Source of the DNA: an uncultured Bacteroidota bacterium | GTDB taxonomy: Bacteria > Bacteroidota > Bacteroidia > Bacteroidales > FEN-979 | DNA length: 43,893 nt | NCBI GenBank assembly: GCA_937900965.1 | Contig: CALCGJ010000289.1 | Coordinates: forward strand, 1 to 43,893 | Direction: 5' to 3' | Part shown: positions 26,708 to 33,974 of the stretch, piece by piece | Position numbering within the stretch: the first letter of the stretch is position 1 | Layout: every line of letters starts with the position of its first letter | Program-made: the position numbers and the translations under genes | Notes under the pieces: model-generated | Databases searched by the model: none | What the model was told of the DNA's origin: nothing | The model's input: only the letters and a program-made list of their open reading frames with translations

Positions 26708-28045
26708 TTAGTCCAGGAAATTATTGATAGGTCCATATGCATGAAAGAAACCGGTTAACAGTACCGTATTGACATCTTTCTCTGCAAAAGCCACTTTGTC
26801 GGCAACCAGCTGCAATCCGATCTCTTTAGATCGTCTGGCATATTCTTTTGCAAGCCTGGCACCAACGGTATCCATGGTTTTAATTTCATCGAAGATCGTT
26901 TTGAGCATATCCTCTGACTTGCCCGAAAATGCAACGCTCTTCCATGGCTGTATGGATCGTGGCATTGCACCGAGTTTTTCATCACATGAAGCCTGGAAAT
27001 CAGAAATCAAATCATACTTTTTGGTGTCAGGATTGTAAACAGCAACAGGCCTCCCTTTTTCATATTTCAGGATTCCATCCTTCTGTGAACCGTCGGAAAA
27101 CTGACCACCCAGCACACCCTGCCCGATCAATCTGTCGAGGAAGTCGCTGTGAAGATCTTCATCCTTGAGGAATGGGTTCATCACACTCATAATGTATTGA
27201 CAGACATCCACGCCCACGTAATCGATCAACTGGAAAATACCCATGGGCCGAACAAGATAATCCTGGCTCACTTTGTTGATCATGTAAATCGCTTCAGGAA
27301 GGGAAACATCTTTGGCAAACTTCTCAGCTTCACCAATCCCGTGCAATGCATCTCTCATGAAATGGCCATTTCCCACAAAACCTGCGAAATCGGCAGAAGG
27401 AACGACAACTTTACGAAGGCTTTTTGCATATTGGAGAGCAAACTCTTCCACTTCGGGAAGTGTATGAGCACTCTTGATCACTTCAACCAGCTTCTGAACA
27501 GCCGGTGGATTGTAAAAATGAAATCCGATGATCCTTCCACCAAGATTGGCTTTTTCGTCAAGCTGTGTGATGGGAATGGATGAGGTATTTGTGAAGTACC
27601 AGGGTTTGTGGGAATTGTTCTTATCCAGCTGAGAAAGGAGCTTCACCTTCAGTTCCGGATCTTCTTTAATTGCTTCGAAGATCAATGTGGAGTTGTAGGC
27701 AACTTCCAGGTTCACAGATGGGCGAATGGTCACCATAACATCGTCTACATACTGCATGATAATCTCTTCGTTATCAATCAGGTCAGCACGATCAGCATAA
27801 ACTGCTCTGAGCTGAACAGTTTTTTTCTCTGCAGCTTTCAGTGCCTGTGCTCTGATGTATCTCATCAAACCGGCAAGGGCTTCACTGGACACATCAATTG
27901 CGTTGATCACAAAAACCTTTCCCCTGTTTTCGGGTTTCAGGCTGAGATCAACCATCTCCAGTGCTGTAAGCAGCAGAATTCCGCTTCCCATCTTTCCGGC
28001 GGCTCCGAGCACTGTGACATTGGATAATCTTTCTGTGTAGTTCAT
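26708..28045 (-). CDS. 3-hydroxyacyl-CoA dehydrogenase family protein
   Basis: This 445-residue NAD-dependent enzyme starts with a Rossmann fold (VTVLGAAGKMGSG, residues 10-22). The catalytic block IIGFHFYNPPAVQKLVEVI is of the His-Asn type, followed by the helical dimerisation domain (ADFAGFVGNGHFMRDAL, PMGIFQLIDYVGVDVCQYIM). It is longer than the usual 280-residue single-domain enzyme and has no hydratase domain; that function is the separate gene upstream. It should oxidise 3-hydroxyacyl-CoA to 3-ketoacyl-CoA. Confidence 0.93.
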   Translation of the reverse strand: MNYTERLSNVTVLGAAGKMGSGILLLTALEMVDLSLKPENRGKVFVINAIDVSSEALAGLMRYIRAQALKAAEKKTVQLRAVYADRADLIDNEEIIMQYVDDVMVTIRPSVNLEVAYNSTLIFEAIKEDPELKVKLLSQLDKNNSHKPWYFTNTSSIPITQLDEKANLGGRIIGFHFYNPPAVQKLVEVIKSAHTLPEVEEFALQYAKSLRKVVVPSADFAGFVGNGHFMRDALHGIGEAEKFAKDVSLPEAIYMINKVSQDYLVRPMGIFQLIDYVGVDVCQYIMSVMNPFLKDEDLHSDFLDRLIGQGVLGGQFSDGSQKDGILKYEKGRPVAVYNPDTKKYDLISDFQASCDEKLGAMPRSIQPWKSVAFSGKSEDMLKTIFDEIKTMDTVGARLAKEYARRSKEIGLQLVADKVAFAEKDVNTVLLTGFFHAYGPINNFLD

Positions 28046-28061
28046 AAGTTATTATTGTTAA

Positions 28062-28832
28062 TTACCAATTAGGTTTTCTTTTTTCTAAAAATGCCTTCAT
28101 CCCCTCCCCTGATTCACCGTTACCGAACAGGGCTCCGAATTCCTCTGCTTCAAGACGACAGGCATCTTCAAAGTTCATGTGAATCCCTTTTCGGGTCACC
28201 TCTTTGGCCATTTTCACTGCCTTTGGTCCTTTTGTTGAAATCCTGCCAGCTAAGGCCTTGGCTTCAGCAAGCAGCTCTTCCGGCTCAAACACTTTCTGTA
28301 CCAGTCCCATCCGCAATGCATCGTCGGCTGTGATCATATCGCCCGAAAGAATAATGTATAAGGCATTGGAAATACCAACAATGCGGGAAAGACGCTGAGT
28401 GCCAGCATAGCCCGGGATCAACCCAAGGCCAACCTCAGGCTGACTGAATTTGGCTTTACTGCTCGCAACGCGAAAATCACATGCCATTGCCAGTTCACAT
28501 CCGCCTCCAAGGGCGAATCCATTGATGGCAGCAATCACCGGAGTTTTGAAATTTTCCAGCCGGCTAAACGTATTCTGTCCGGTTAGTGAAAAACTTTTAG
28601 CCTTATCATAATTCATCCCCGACATCTCTGCAATATCGGCACCGGCAACAAAAGCCTTGTCGACCCCGGTAAGTATCACAGCTTTGATCGATTCATCTCT
28701 ATCCAGAAGATCCAGAATATGATTCATCTCTACAAAAAAATTGGTATTCAAGGCATTTAGAACCTCAGGCCGATTTATGGTGATGACAGCAATACCATGA
28801 TCTACGTCCAGTTTTAAAACTTTATATTCCAT
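28062..28832 (-). CDS. Enoyl-CoA hydratase / crotonase-family protein
   Basis: This 256-residue crotonase has the oxyanion-hole and active-site blocks DKAFVAGADIAEM and NGFALGGGCELAMACDFRVAS, then KFSQPEVGLGLIPGYAGTQRL, with both catalytic Glu positions present (CELAMACD and PEVGLG). It should hydrate trans-2-enoyl-CoA. It is the first gene of the five-enzyme operon. A -7 box TATATTTG is seen at 28873-28880 in the 91-nt divergent region it shares with the ornithine cyclodeaminase-family gene. Confidence 0.95.
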   Translation of the reverse strand: MEYKVLKLDVDHGIAVITINRPEVLNALNTNFFVEMNHILDLLDRDESIKAVILTGVDKAFVAGADIAEMSGMNYDKAKSFSLTGQNTFSRLENFKTPVIAAINGFALGGGCELAMACDFRVASSKAKFSQPEVGLGLIPGYAGTQRLSRIVGISNALYIILSGDMITADDALRMGLVQKVFEPEELLAEAKALAGRISTKGPKAVKMAKEVTRKGIHMNFEDACRLEAEEFGALFGNGESGEGMKAFLEKRKPNW

Positions 28833-28872
28833 TCGGTTTAGGGTTTAATCATTATATCTGTGAAAAGATAAA

Positions 28873-28880
28873 CAAATATA
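28873..28880 (-). promoter_or_regulatory. -7 box of the acyl-CoA operon promoter
   Basis: The reverse strand reads TATATTTG, a full match to TAnnTTTG, 41 nt upstream of the enoyl-CoA hydratase ATG. No TTTG is found at the ideal -33 distance, so the promoter may be weak or regulated. Confidence 0.5.
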
Positions 28881-28923
28881 AAAAAAAGTCTGCATCTTTG
28901 TCTAAACTCCAAAAATATATAAA

Positions 28924-29901
28924 ATGGCTCTTATTTTAACACGAGAGGATGTAATTAAAGTACTCTCCATGAAAGATTGCATGGAAGTAGTTGAAAAAGC
29001 GTTTGTGGAATTGGTAAATGGCACGGCTGATTTACCCCTGAGGATTCCTATCAAATCCCCTGACGGACTCTCCCTCTACATGCCGGCTTACCTGAAGGAA
29101 ATGAAGGCTCTGGCATGCAAAGTGGTGGCTGTATACAAAGACAACCCAGCCAGGTTTAACCTGCCAACAACAATCGGTAAGGTACTCCTGCAAAATCCCG
29201 AAACAGGCGAAGTGATCTGCATCATGGATGGCGGATATCTGACAGCAATGCGTACCGGTGCAGCCAGTGGTGTTGCAACAAAATACCTGGCCAACGACAA
29301 ACCCAATATGATAGTTGGAATTTATGGGGCAGGTGTTCAGGCCAAGGCTCAGCTTTTAGCTGTCGCTGAAGCACGAAACATACAAATAGTATATGTCTGC
29401 GACAAAGCGATAGAGCTTGCCGCCAAATTTGCCGTTGAAATGAATGAACAATTGAATATTGAGGTCAGAGTTGCAACCAAACACGAGCAGGTACTGGACT
29501 CGGATATTCTTATTGCTGCTACCTCATCCCCTACACCTGTCTTCGACGGCAACCTCGTGAAACCCGGCACCCATATCAATGGTATCGGCAGTCATACACC
29601 CAATGCCCGTGAGCTCGATACGGAACTTATAAAAAGGTCTAAATTTATCGGAGATTCACGGGAAGCCTGTTTCAAGGAGGCGGGCGACCTCATGATTCCA
29701 TTGCAGGAGGGCTCAATAACCGAGAGCCATTTCTATGCCGAGCTGGGAGAGATCATTACAGGAAAAGTTCCAGGCAGGACAACAGCAGATGAAATCACGC
29801 TCTTCAAGTCCAACGGATTGGCCATCCAGGATGCCGCCACTGCCAAACTTGTGTATGATAAAGCGCTGGAGCAGGGTGTGGGAAAAGAGATTGAGCTGTA
29901 G
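28924..29901 (+). CDS. Ornithine cyclodeaminase / mu-crystallin family protein
   Basis: This 325-residue protein has the family layout: a substrate domain with RIPIKSPDGLSLYMPAYL and LACKVVAVYKDNPAR, TAMRTGAASGVATKYLA, then a Rossmann domain with GIYGAGVQAKAQLLAV and the closing NGIGSHTPNARELD. Members include ornithine cyclodeaminase, alanine dehydrogenase and delta1-pyrroline-2-carboxylate or ketimine reductases; the exact substrate cannot be assigned. It is divergent from the acyl-CoA operon, so shared control is possible. Confidence 0.9.
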   Translation: MALILTREDVIKVLSMKDCMEVVEKAFVELVNGTADLPLRIPIKSPDGLSLYMPAYLKEMKALACKVVAVYKDNPARFNLPTTIGKVLLQNPETGEVICIMDGGYLTAMRTGAASGVATKYLANDKPNMIVGIYGAGVQAKAQLLAVAEARNIQIVYVCDKAIELAAKFAVEMNEQLNIEVRVATKHEQVLDSDILIAATSSPTPVFDGNLVKPGTHINGIGSHTPNARELDTELIKRSKFIGDSREACFKEAGDLMIPLQEGSITESHFYAELGEIITGKVPGRTTADEITLFKSNGLAIQDAATAKLVYDKALEQGVGKEIEL

Positions 29902-29905
29902 ATAA

Positions 29906-29961
29906 AAGTTCAAGGTTCAAGGTTCAAGGTTCAAGGGTCGAGGGTCGAAGGTCAAGGGTCG
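29906..29961. repeat. Heptamer tandem repeat (GTTCAAG)4 then (GGTCRAR)4
   Basis: Eight 7-mers in register lie 4 nt after the ornithine cyclodeaminase-family stop: four GTTCAAG, then GGTCGAG-type variants. The same GGTCAAG/GGTCGAG units appear in reverse orientation at 41717-41766. Confidence 0.88.
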
Positions 29962-30059
29962 AGAACTACGAATGATTCGATTTTATTCACGAAATATTAA
30001 TTCAAAGGTGTTCATGAGTTCTTCGCTGTTCGATATTCGAATTAAACTATCCCAAACTA

Positions 30060-30127
30060 ACCATTTCACCATTTCACCATCTCACCATCTCACCATCTCA
30101 CCACATCACCACATCACCATATCACCA
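30060..30127. repeat. Octamer tandem repeat (ATTTCACC / ATCTCACC / ACATCACC), about 8 units
   Basis: Eight consecutive 8-mers with a gradual change of the first four bases end 11 nt before the pyruvate kinase ATG. Between this array and the heptamer array (29962-30059) lies AT-rich sequence with an ACGAATGATTC element and no gene. The -10/-35 region of pyruvate kinase must therefore lie in or upstream of the array. Confidence 0.88.
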
Positions 30128-30138
30128 AATAGCCAACT

Positions 30139-31554
30139 ATGCGCCGCACAAAAATAATCGCTACTCTGGGACCTGCAAGCCAATCACCGGAAGTGATCCG
30201 CCAGCTGATCGTTGCCGGGATGGATGTTGCCAGGTTGAATTTCTCACACGGGACATATGATGACCATGCCGGGATGATAGGAAATCTTCGGAAGATCAGC
30301 GCCGAACTGGATAGGCCTGTCACAATACTTCAGGATCTGCAGGGACCAAAGATCCGGGTGGGTATCATCCCTTCCGGGCAGATGGAGTTAATTAAAGGGG
30401 TATTGATAAAACTCGTGCCGGAAGCTATCTATACCGGCTCATCAGAAGAGATCCCTATTGACTATTCCCATACTGCTGAGGATGCTAAACCAGGTATGCA
30501 GGTATTGCTGGATGATGGATTACTGGAGATGAAGGTTATCCGCGTGGAAGGAGATTCAGTGATCTGTGAAGTTATTGAAGGAGGTACGCTCAAACAGCGT
30601 AAAGGTGTGAATTTTCCCAACCTGAATCTGAAGCTGCCTTCCCTCACAGAAAAAGACAAGCGTGATCTGGAGTTTGGACTTGCACATGATGTGGACTGGA
30701 TCTCACTGAGTTTCGTGAGAAGCGGTGCGGATGTAAGAGAATTGAAATCGCTGATCGGGAGCAAAGGAGTCCTGAAACCTGTGATTGCAAAGATTGAGAA
30801 ACCACAGGCTATTGATAACCTGGAAGAGATTGTTGCAGAGGCGCAGGGAATCATGGTCGCCCGTGGAGACCTGGGAGTGGAAATGAGTCCTGAACGTGTT
30901 CCGCTGCTGCAAAAATCAATAATCGAGTTATGTAACCGAATTGGGATACCGGTAATCACTGCTACCCAGATGCTTGAAAGTATGATGCATGAAGCACGCC
31001 CCACACGTGCCGAAGCGTCAGACGTGGCCAATGCGATCATTGACGGGACCGACTGCATCATGCTTTCGGGAGAGACTGCAGCTGGAAAATTTCCCATAAA
31101 GGCAGTGGAAATCATGAGTAAGATCGCCACCGAGGTGGAGGGGCAAATTGAATTTAAGACCTATCCCCCGGAAGGAAATCTCGATATTATGGCATTGAGT
31201 GAAGCAACCAACGTTATAGAGAACATTGCAGATTTAAATTGTATTGTTGTCTTCACCACCAGCGGCAGAAGTGCACGTTTTGTTGCTGCTGAACGTCCGA
31301 AGACACCGATATATGCTATGACAACAAGTCTCCAGGTTTATCATGGATTAAACCTGCTGTGGGGAATCAACCCGATTCTGTTATCAGTGATATCCAGCAC
31401 ATTCGACGACCTTATAACATTGGCAGAACAAACACTAATGGAGAGAGGGTTGGCCACTTCCGGAAACAAAATTGTTATTGTTGGAGGGGTTCCTACAGGC
31501 ATCCCCGGAGGGTCCAATTTCATCAAGATACATACCATTAGTTCCGGCTATTGA
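30139..31554 (+). CDS. pyk: Pyruvate kinase
   Basis: This glycolytic enzyme of 471 residues makes pyruvate and ATP from phosphoenolpyruvate and ADP. Active-site blocks are complete: MDVARLNFSHG (Arg32, Asn34, Ser36, His37), QDLQGPKIRVG, the Lys loop VIAKIEKPQAI, MVARGDLGVEM and ITATQMLESM. The C-terminal domain (GRSARFVAAERPKTPIYAMT) is somewhat short and ends GGSNFIKIHTI, like many Bacteroidota enzymes. It converges on fructose-bisphosphatase with a 5-nt gap. The leader contains an octamer repeat array. Confidence 0.97.
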   Translation: MRRTKIIATLGPASQSPEVIRQLIVAGMDVARLNFSHGTYDDHAGMIGNLRKISAELDRPVTILQDLQGPKIRVGIIPSGQMELIKGVLIKLVPEAIYTGSSEEIPIDYSHTAEDAKPGMQVLLDDGLLEMKVIRVEGDSVICEVIEGGTLKQRKGVNFPNLNLKLPSLTEKDKRDLEFGLAHDVDWISLSFVRSGADVRELKSLIGSKGVLKPVIAKIEKPQAIDNLEEIVAEAQGIMVARGDLGVEMSPERVPLLQKSIIELCNRIGIPVITATQMLESMMHEARPTRAEASDVANAIIDGTDCIMLSGETAAGKFPIKAVEIMSKIATEVEGQIEFKTYPPEGNLDIMALSEATNVIENIADLNCIVVFTTSGRSARFVAAERPKTPIYAMTTSLQVYHGLNLLWGINPILLSVISSTFDDLITLAEQTLMERGLATSGNKIVIVGGVPTGIPGGSNFIKIHTISSGY

Positions 31555-31559
31555 TCCGG

Positions 31560-32564
31560 TTAGAAAAAACGGATAAACTCTTCAATCTTTTCCACCATTT
31601 TCGTTGGCCCCATATAAAATGGAGACCGTTGATGGATGGAATCCGGATGGATCTCCAAAATTCTACGGGAACCGTCAGATGCCTTTCCTCCTGCCTGCTC
31701 AGCAATGTAAGCCATAGGTTTACATTCATATAACAACCGCAATTTGCCATTTGGCTTTTTTATTGTCCCGGGGTATAAAAATATCCCTCCAAGCAGAAGA
31801 TTCCTGTGAACATCCGCTACCATCGAGCCGATATACCGGGTGATGTAAGGACGACCTGTGTTTGAATCATCTTCATGACAGAATTGAATGTAGGCCTTAA
31901 TACTTTCCTGGAAATAAATATGATTGGATTCATTAACCGAATAGATGTTTCCGGTTTCCGGATACCGGATATTCGGATGAGACAATATGAACAGACCGAC
32001 TGATGGATCCAGTGTAAACCCATTCACACCGTGTCCGGTGGTATAAACCAACATTGTGGATGATCCATAAATCACATATCCAGCTGCTACTATATCAGTT
32101 CCGGGTTGCAACAAATCAGACTCATCAGCAGGCTTCCCGATTTCACTCTTTCTTTTATAGATGGAAAAAACAGTGCCAATAGAGACATTGACTTCAATGT
32201 TGGAAGAGCCATCCAGCGGATCGATGGCCACAACGTACTTTGCTTTATTTGAAATGGAGTTATCCAGAATGATAACCTCTTCATTCTCCTCGGAAGCGAT
32301 GGCTGCACACTGACCGCCAGCTTTCAGAGCCGAAATAAACTGGTCATTGGCATATACATCCAGTTTTTTCTGTTGCTCTCCCTGCACATTCTCAGTCCCT
32401 TCCAATCCAAGGATATCAGCCAGGCCAGCCTTATTCACTTCACGATGGACAAATTTTGAAGCAATCCCAATATCATTCAAAATCCGGGTCAGGTCGCCGG
32501 ATGCATCAGGAATTTCGTGCTGCTGATCAATGATAAACTTGGTAAGTGTGGTAATCGTTGTCAT
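31560..32564 (-). CDS. fbp: Fructose-1,6-bisphosphatase, class I
   Basis: This gluconeogenic enzyme of 334 residues hydrolyses fructose 1,6-bisphosphate. The metal-binding motif [22 protein letters not shown] is intact, as is the C-terminal [26 protein letters not shown]. The N-terminal helix [21 protein letters not shown] is typical. It lies tail-to-tail with pyruvate kinase, so the opposing glycolytic and gluconeogenic steps are neighbours but under separate promoters. Confidence 0.97.
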   Translation of the reverse strand: MTTITTLTKFIIDQQHEIPDASGDLTRILNDIGIASKFVHREVNKAGLADILGLEGTENVQGEQQKKLDVYANDQFISALKAGGQCAAIASEENEEVIILDNSISNKAKYVVAIDPLDGSSNIEVNVSIGTVFSIYKRKSEIGKPADESDLLQPGTDIVAAGYVIYGSSTMLVYTTGHGVNGFTLDPSVGLFILSHPNIRYPETGNIYSVNESNHIYFQESIKAYIQFCHEDDSNTGRPYITRYIGSMVADVHRNLLLGGIFLYPGTIKKPNGKLRLLYECKPMAYIAEQAGGKASDGSRRILEIHPDSIHQRSPFYMGPTKMVEKIEEFIRFF

Positions 32565-32615
32565 GACAATTAGTTATTAAACCTGGATTTCTGTCGCGAA
32601 ATTACAAAAACCGAG

Positions 32616-32647
32616 GTTGCATTTAGCCCATTTCATTAGTATATTTG
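32616..32647 (+). promoter_or_regulatory. Promoter of the envelope operon
   Basis: A full -7 box TATATTTG at 32640-32647 is preceded by GTTG at about the -33 distance (20 nt). It is 24 nt upstream of the small lipoprotein ATG. Confidence 0.6.
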
Positions 32648-32671
32648 TTTCAGAAACCAACAACTTACATT

Positions 32672-33124
32672 ATGAAAGCGACTGCATTACTGATGACATG
32701 CCTGTTTCTCACCACGTTGACATTCACATCTTGTTTCACAAAAAACGACCCTGAACCTGAGCCGGATCCCCCTTCTGCATGGAGCCTGAATGGGTACTGG
32801 AACCGTGGCGACATCGTGGTTTATATTAATGGGAGCGAAGGTGCCTTTTACGAAATAAATTCCGGAGACTGGTTAAGAGCCATGGAACAGGGATTTGTCA
32901 CAATTGGCTCTCTCAAATTCAGGTATATCTCCAGACTGAAAGACGATTACTATTCAGGGCAGGAATTATGGAACAAACACAACGGTAATACCATTTCAGA
33001 AGTCACATTCTCTGAAACAGGAGAATTCAATCTGCGAAATAATGGCAATACCCTGTATGTCAACACGAAAGATCCATGGAGCAGCGGCTGGAATCATATG
33101 GAATATACACGAATTTACCCCTGA
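32672..33124 (+). CDS. Small predicted lipoprotein, function unknown
   Basis: The chosen ATG gives 150 residues with a lipoprotein signal (MKATALLMTCLFLTTLTFTSC); the lipobox TFTSC is followed by a Pro-Glu-Asp-rich tether (EPEPDPP). The mature part has a small beta-rich pattern, WSLNGYWNRGDIVVYINGS and GSLKFRYISRL. It recalls other short Bacteroidota lipoproteins with a WxLxGxW start, but no named domain is recognised. The ORF-track start nine codons upstream is rejected because it would bury the signal peptide. Its gap to the next gene is 153 nt, so it may be a separate transcript. Confidence 0.85.
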   Translation: MKATALLMTCLFLTTLTFTSCFTKNDPEPEPDPPSAWSLNGYWNRGDIVVYINGSEGAFYEINSGDWLRAMEQGFVTIGSLKFRYISRLKDDYYSGQELWNKHNGNTISEVTFSETGEFNLRNNGNTLYVNTKDPWSSGWNHMEYTRIYP

Positions 33125-33277
33125 TCCTACTCCTGGACTTTCGTCTCTTTCCCAAACAGTTTTTGAATAGTTATAATATCTACCTGGTCTATTTGTGGAA
33201 ATGCCAGGATACTGTAAAATATAGAAATAAACCTTTACCTTTACATCAACTTTCTTACGCTCGTGAAACGATTCCGG

Positions 33278-33970
33278 ATGAAACGAATCATCTGCTCATT
33301 ATTACTTATTAGCCTCTTATCATTATCAGGAAAACTGATATCCCAGAATTCGGCAAAGACTTTGGATCAGGTTTATGGCCTGGATCAAACACTCCTCAAT
33401 GGGAAAAAATACGACTATTACCCCCCCTATGGGTACAAAGGGAATCAATATCTCTTTTCGCGGGAATATAAAATTGGCAGCGTGACCCTCAAAGGAGAAG
33501 CATATCAGGACGTATTACTGAATTACGACATTTATAACCAGCAACTGTTGCTAAAATATGAAGACGAAAAGGGGGCACGGCATATCCTTGAAGTGTCCAG
33601 GGCTTGGCTTACAGATTTCAGCATAGGTGACAAGAATTTTGAATTCCTTGATCTGCAACAGGAGCCGCGCTTTTACCAGGTGCTTGGTGAAGGTCCGGTA
33701 CGAATTCTGTATTATTGGCGTAAAGGTCTTGATCTGGATATCATGGTTGGATCGTATGTTTATGTATTTTCCAAGGCCGTCAGGGAATCTTTTGTATTGA
33801 AGGAGGGTCAACTCAAATCCTTCAGGTCAAAACAAAGCCTGATCAGACTTTTTGAACCGGAGCACAAACAGAAGATTAAAAGTTACCTGCGCAAACACAA
33901 AGTCAAGGTAAAAAGAGCCCCGGACAAGGTGATGGCAGAAATGATCACGTTCATCGGAAACATTAAGTAA
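33278..33970 (+). CDS. Exported protein of unknown function, coupled to the TonB receptor
   Basis: The ATG at 33278 gives 230 residues starting with a good signal peptide (MKRIICSLLLISLLSLSGKLISQ); the ORF track uses a GTG five codons earlier. The body has a beta-rich first part (YLFSREYKIGSVTLKGEAYQDVLLNYDIYNQQLLLKYEDEKGARHILEVSRAWLTDFSIGDKNFEFL) and a basic C-terminal helix region (KIKSYLRKHKVKVKRAPDKVMAEMITFI). I do not recognise a named family. The gene ends 4 nt before the TonB-dependent receptor start, so a joint role, perhaps as a periplasmic partner, is inferred. Confidence 0.82.
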   Translation: MKRIICSLLLISLLSLSGKLISQNSAKTLDQVYGLDQTLLNGKKYDYYPPYGYKGNQYLFSREYKIGSVTLKGEAYQDVLLNYDIYNQQLLLKYEDEKGARHILEVSRAWLTDFSIGDKNFEFLDLQQEPRFYQVLGEGPVRILYYWRKGLDLDIMVGSYVYVFSKAVRESFVLKEGQLKSFRSKQSLIRLFEPEHKQKIKSYLRKHKVKVKRAPDKVMAEMITFIGNIK

Positions 33971-33974
33971 AGTG

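Noticed and set aside
30060-30127. CRISPR array
   Set aside because: Units are 8 bp with no spacers and no cas genes nearby. This is a tandem repeat, as are the other arrays in the window.
30462-31130. 222-aa minus-strand ORF inside pyruvate kinase
   Set aside because: Antisense shadow: Ser/Ile-rich translation typical of reverse-complement codons of a conserved gene.
31545-31586. Shared terminator between pyruvate kinase and fructose-bisphosphatase
   Set aside because: Only a 5-bp stem (ATCCG/CGGAT) was found and it lies within the fbp coding end; too weak to call.
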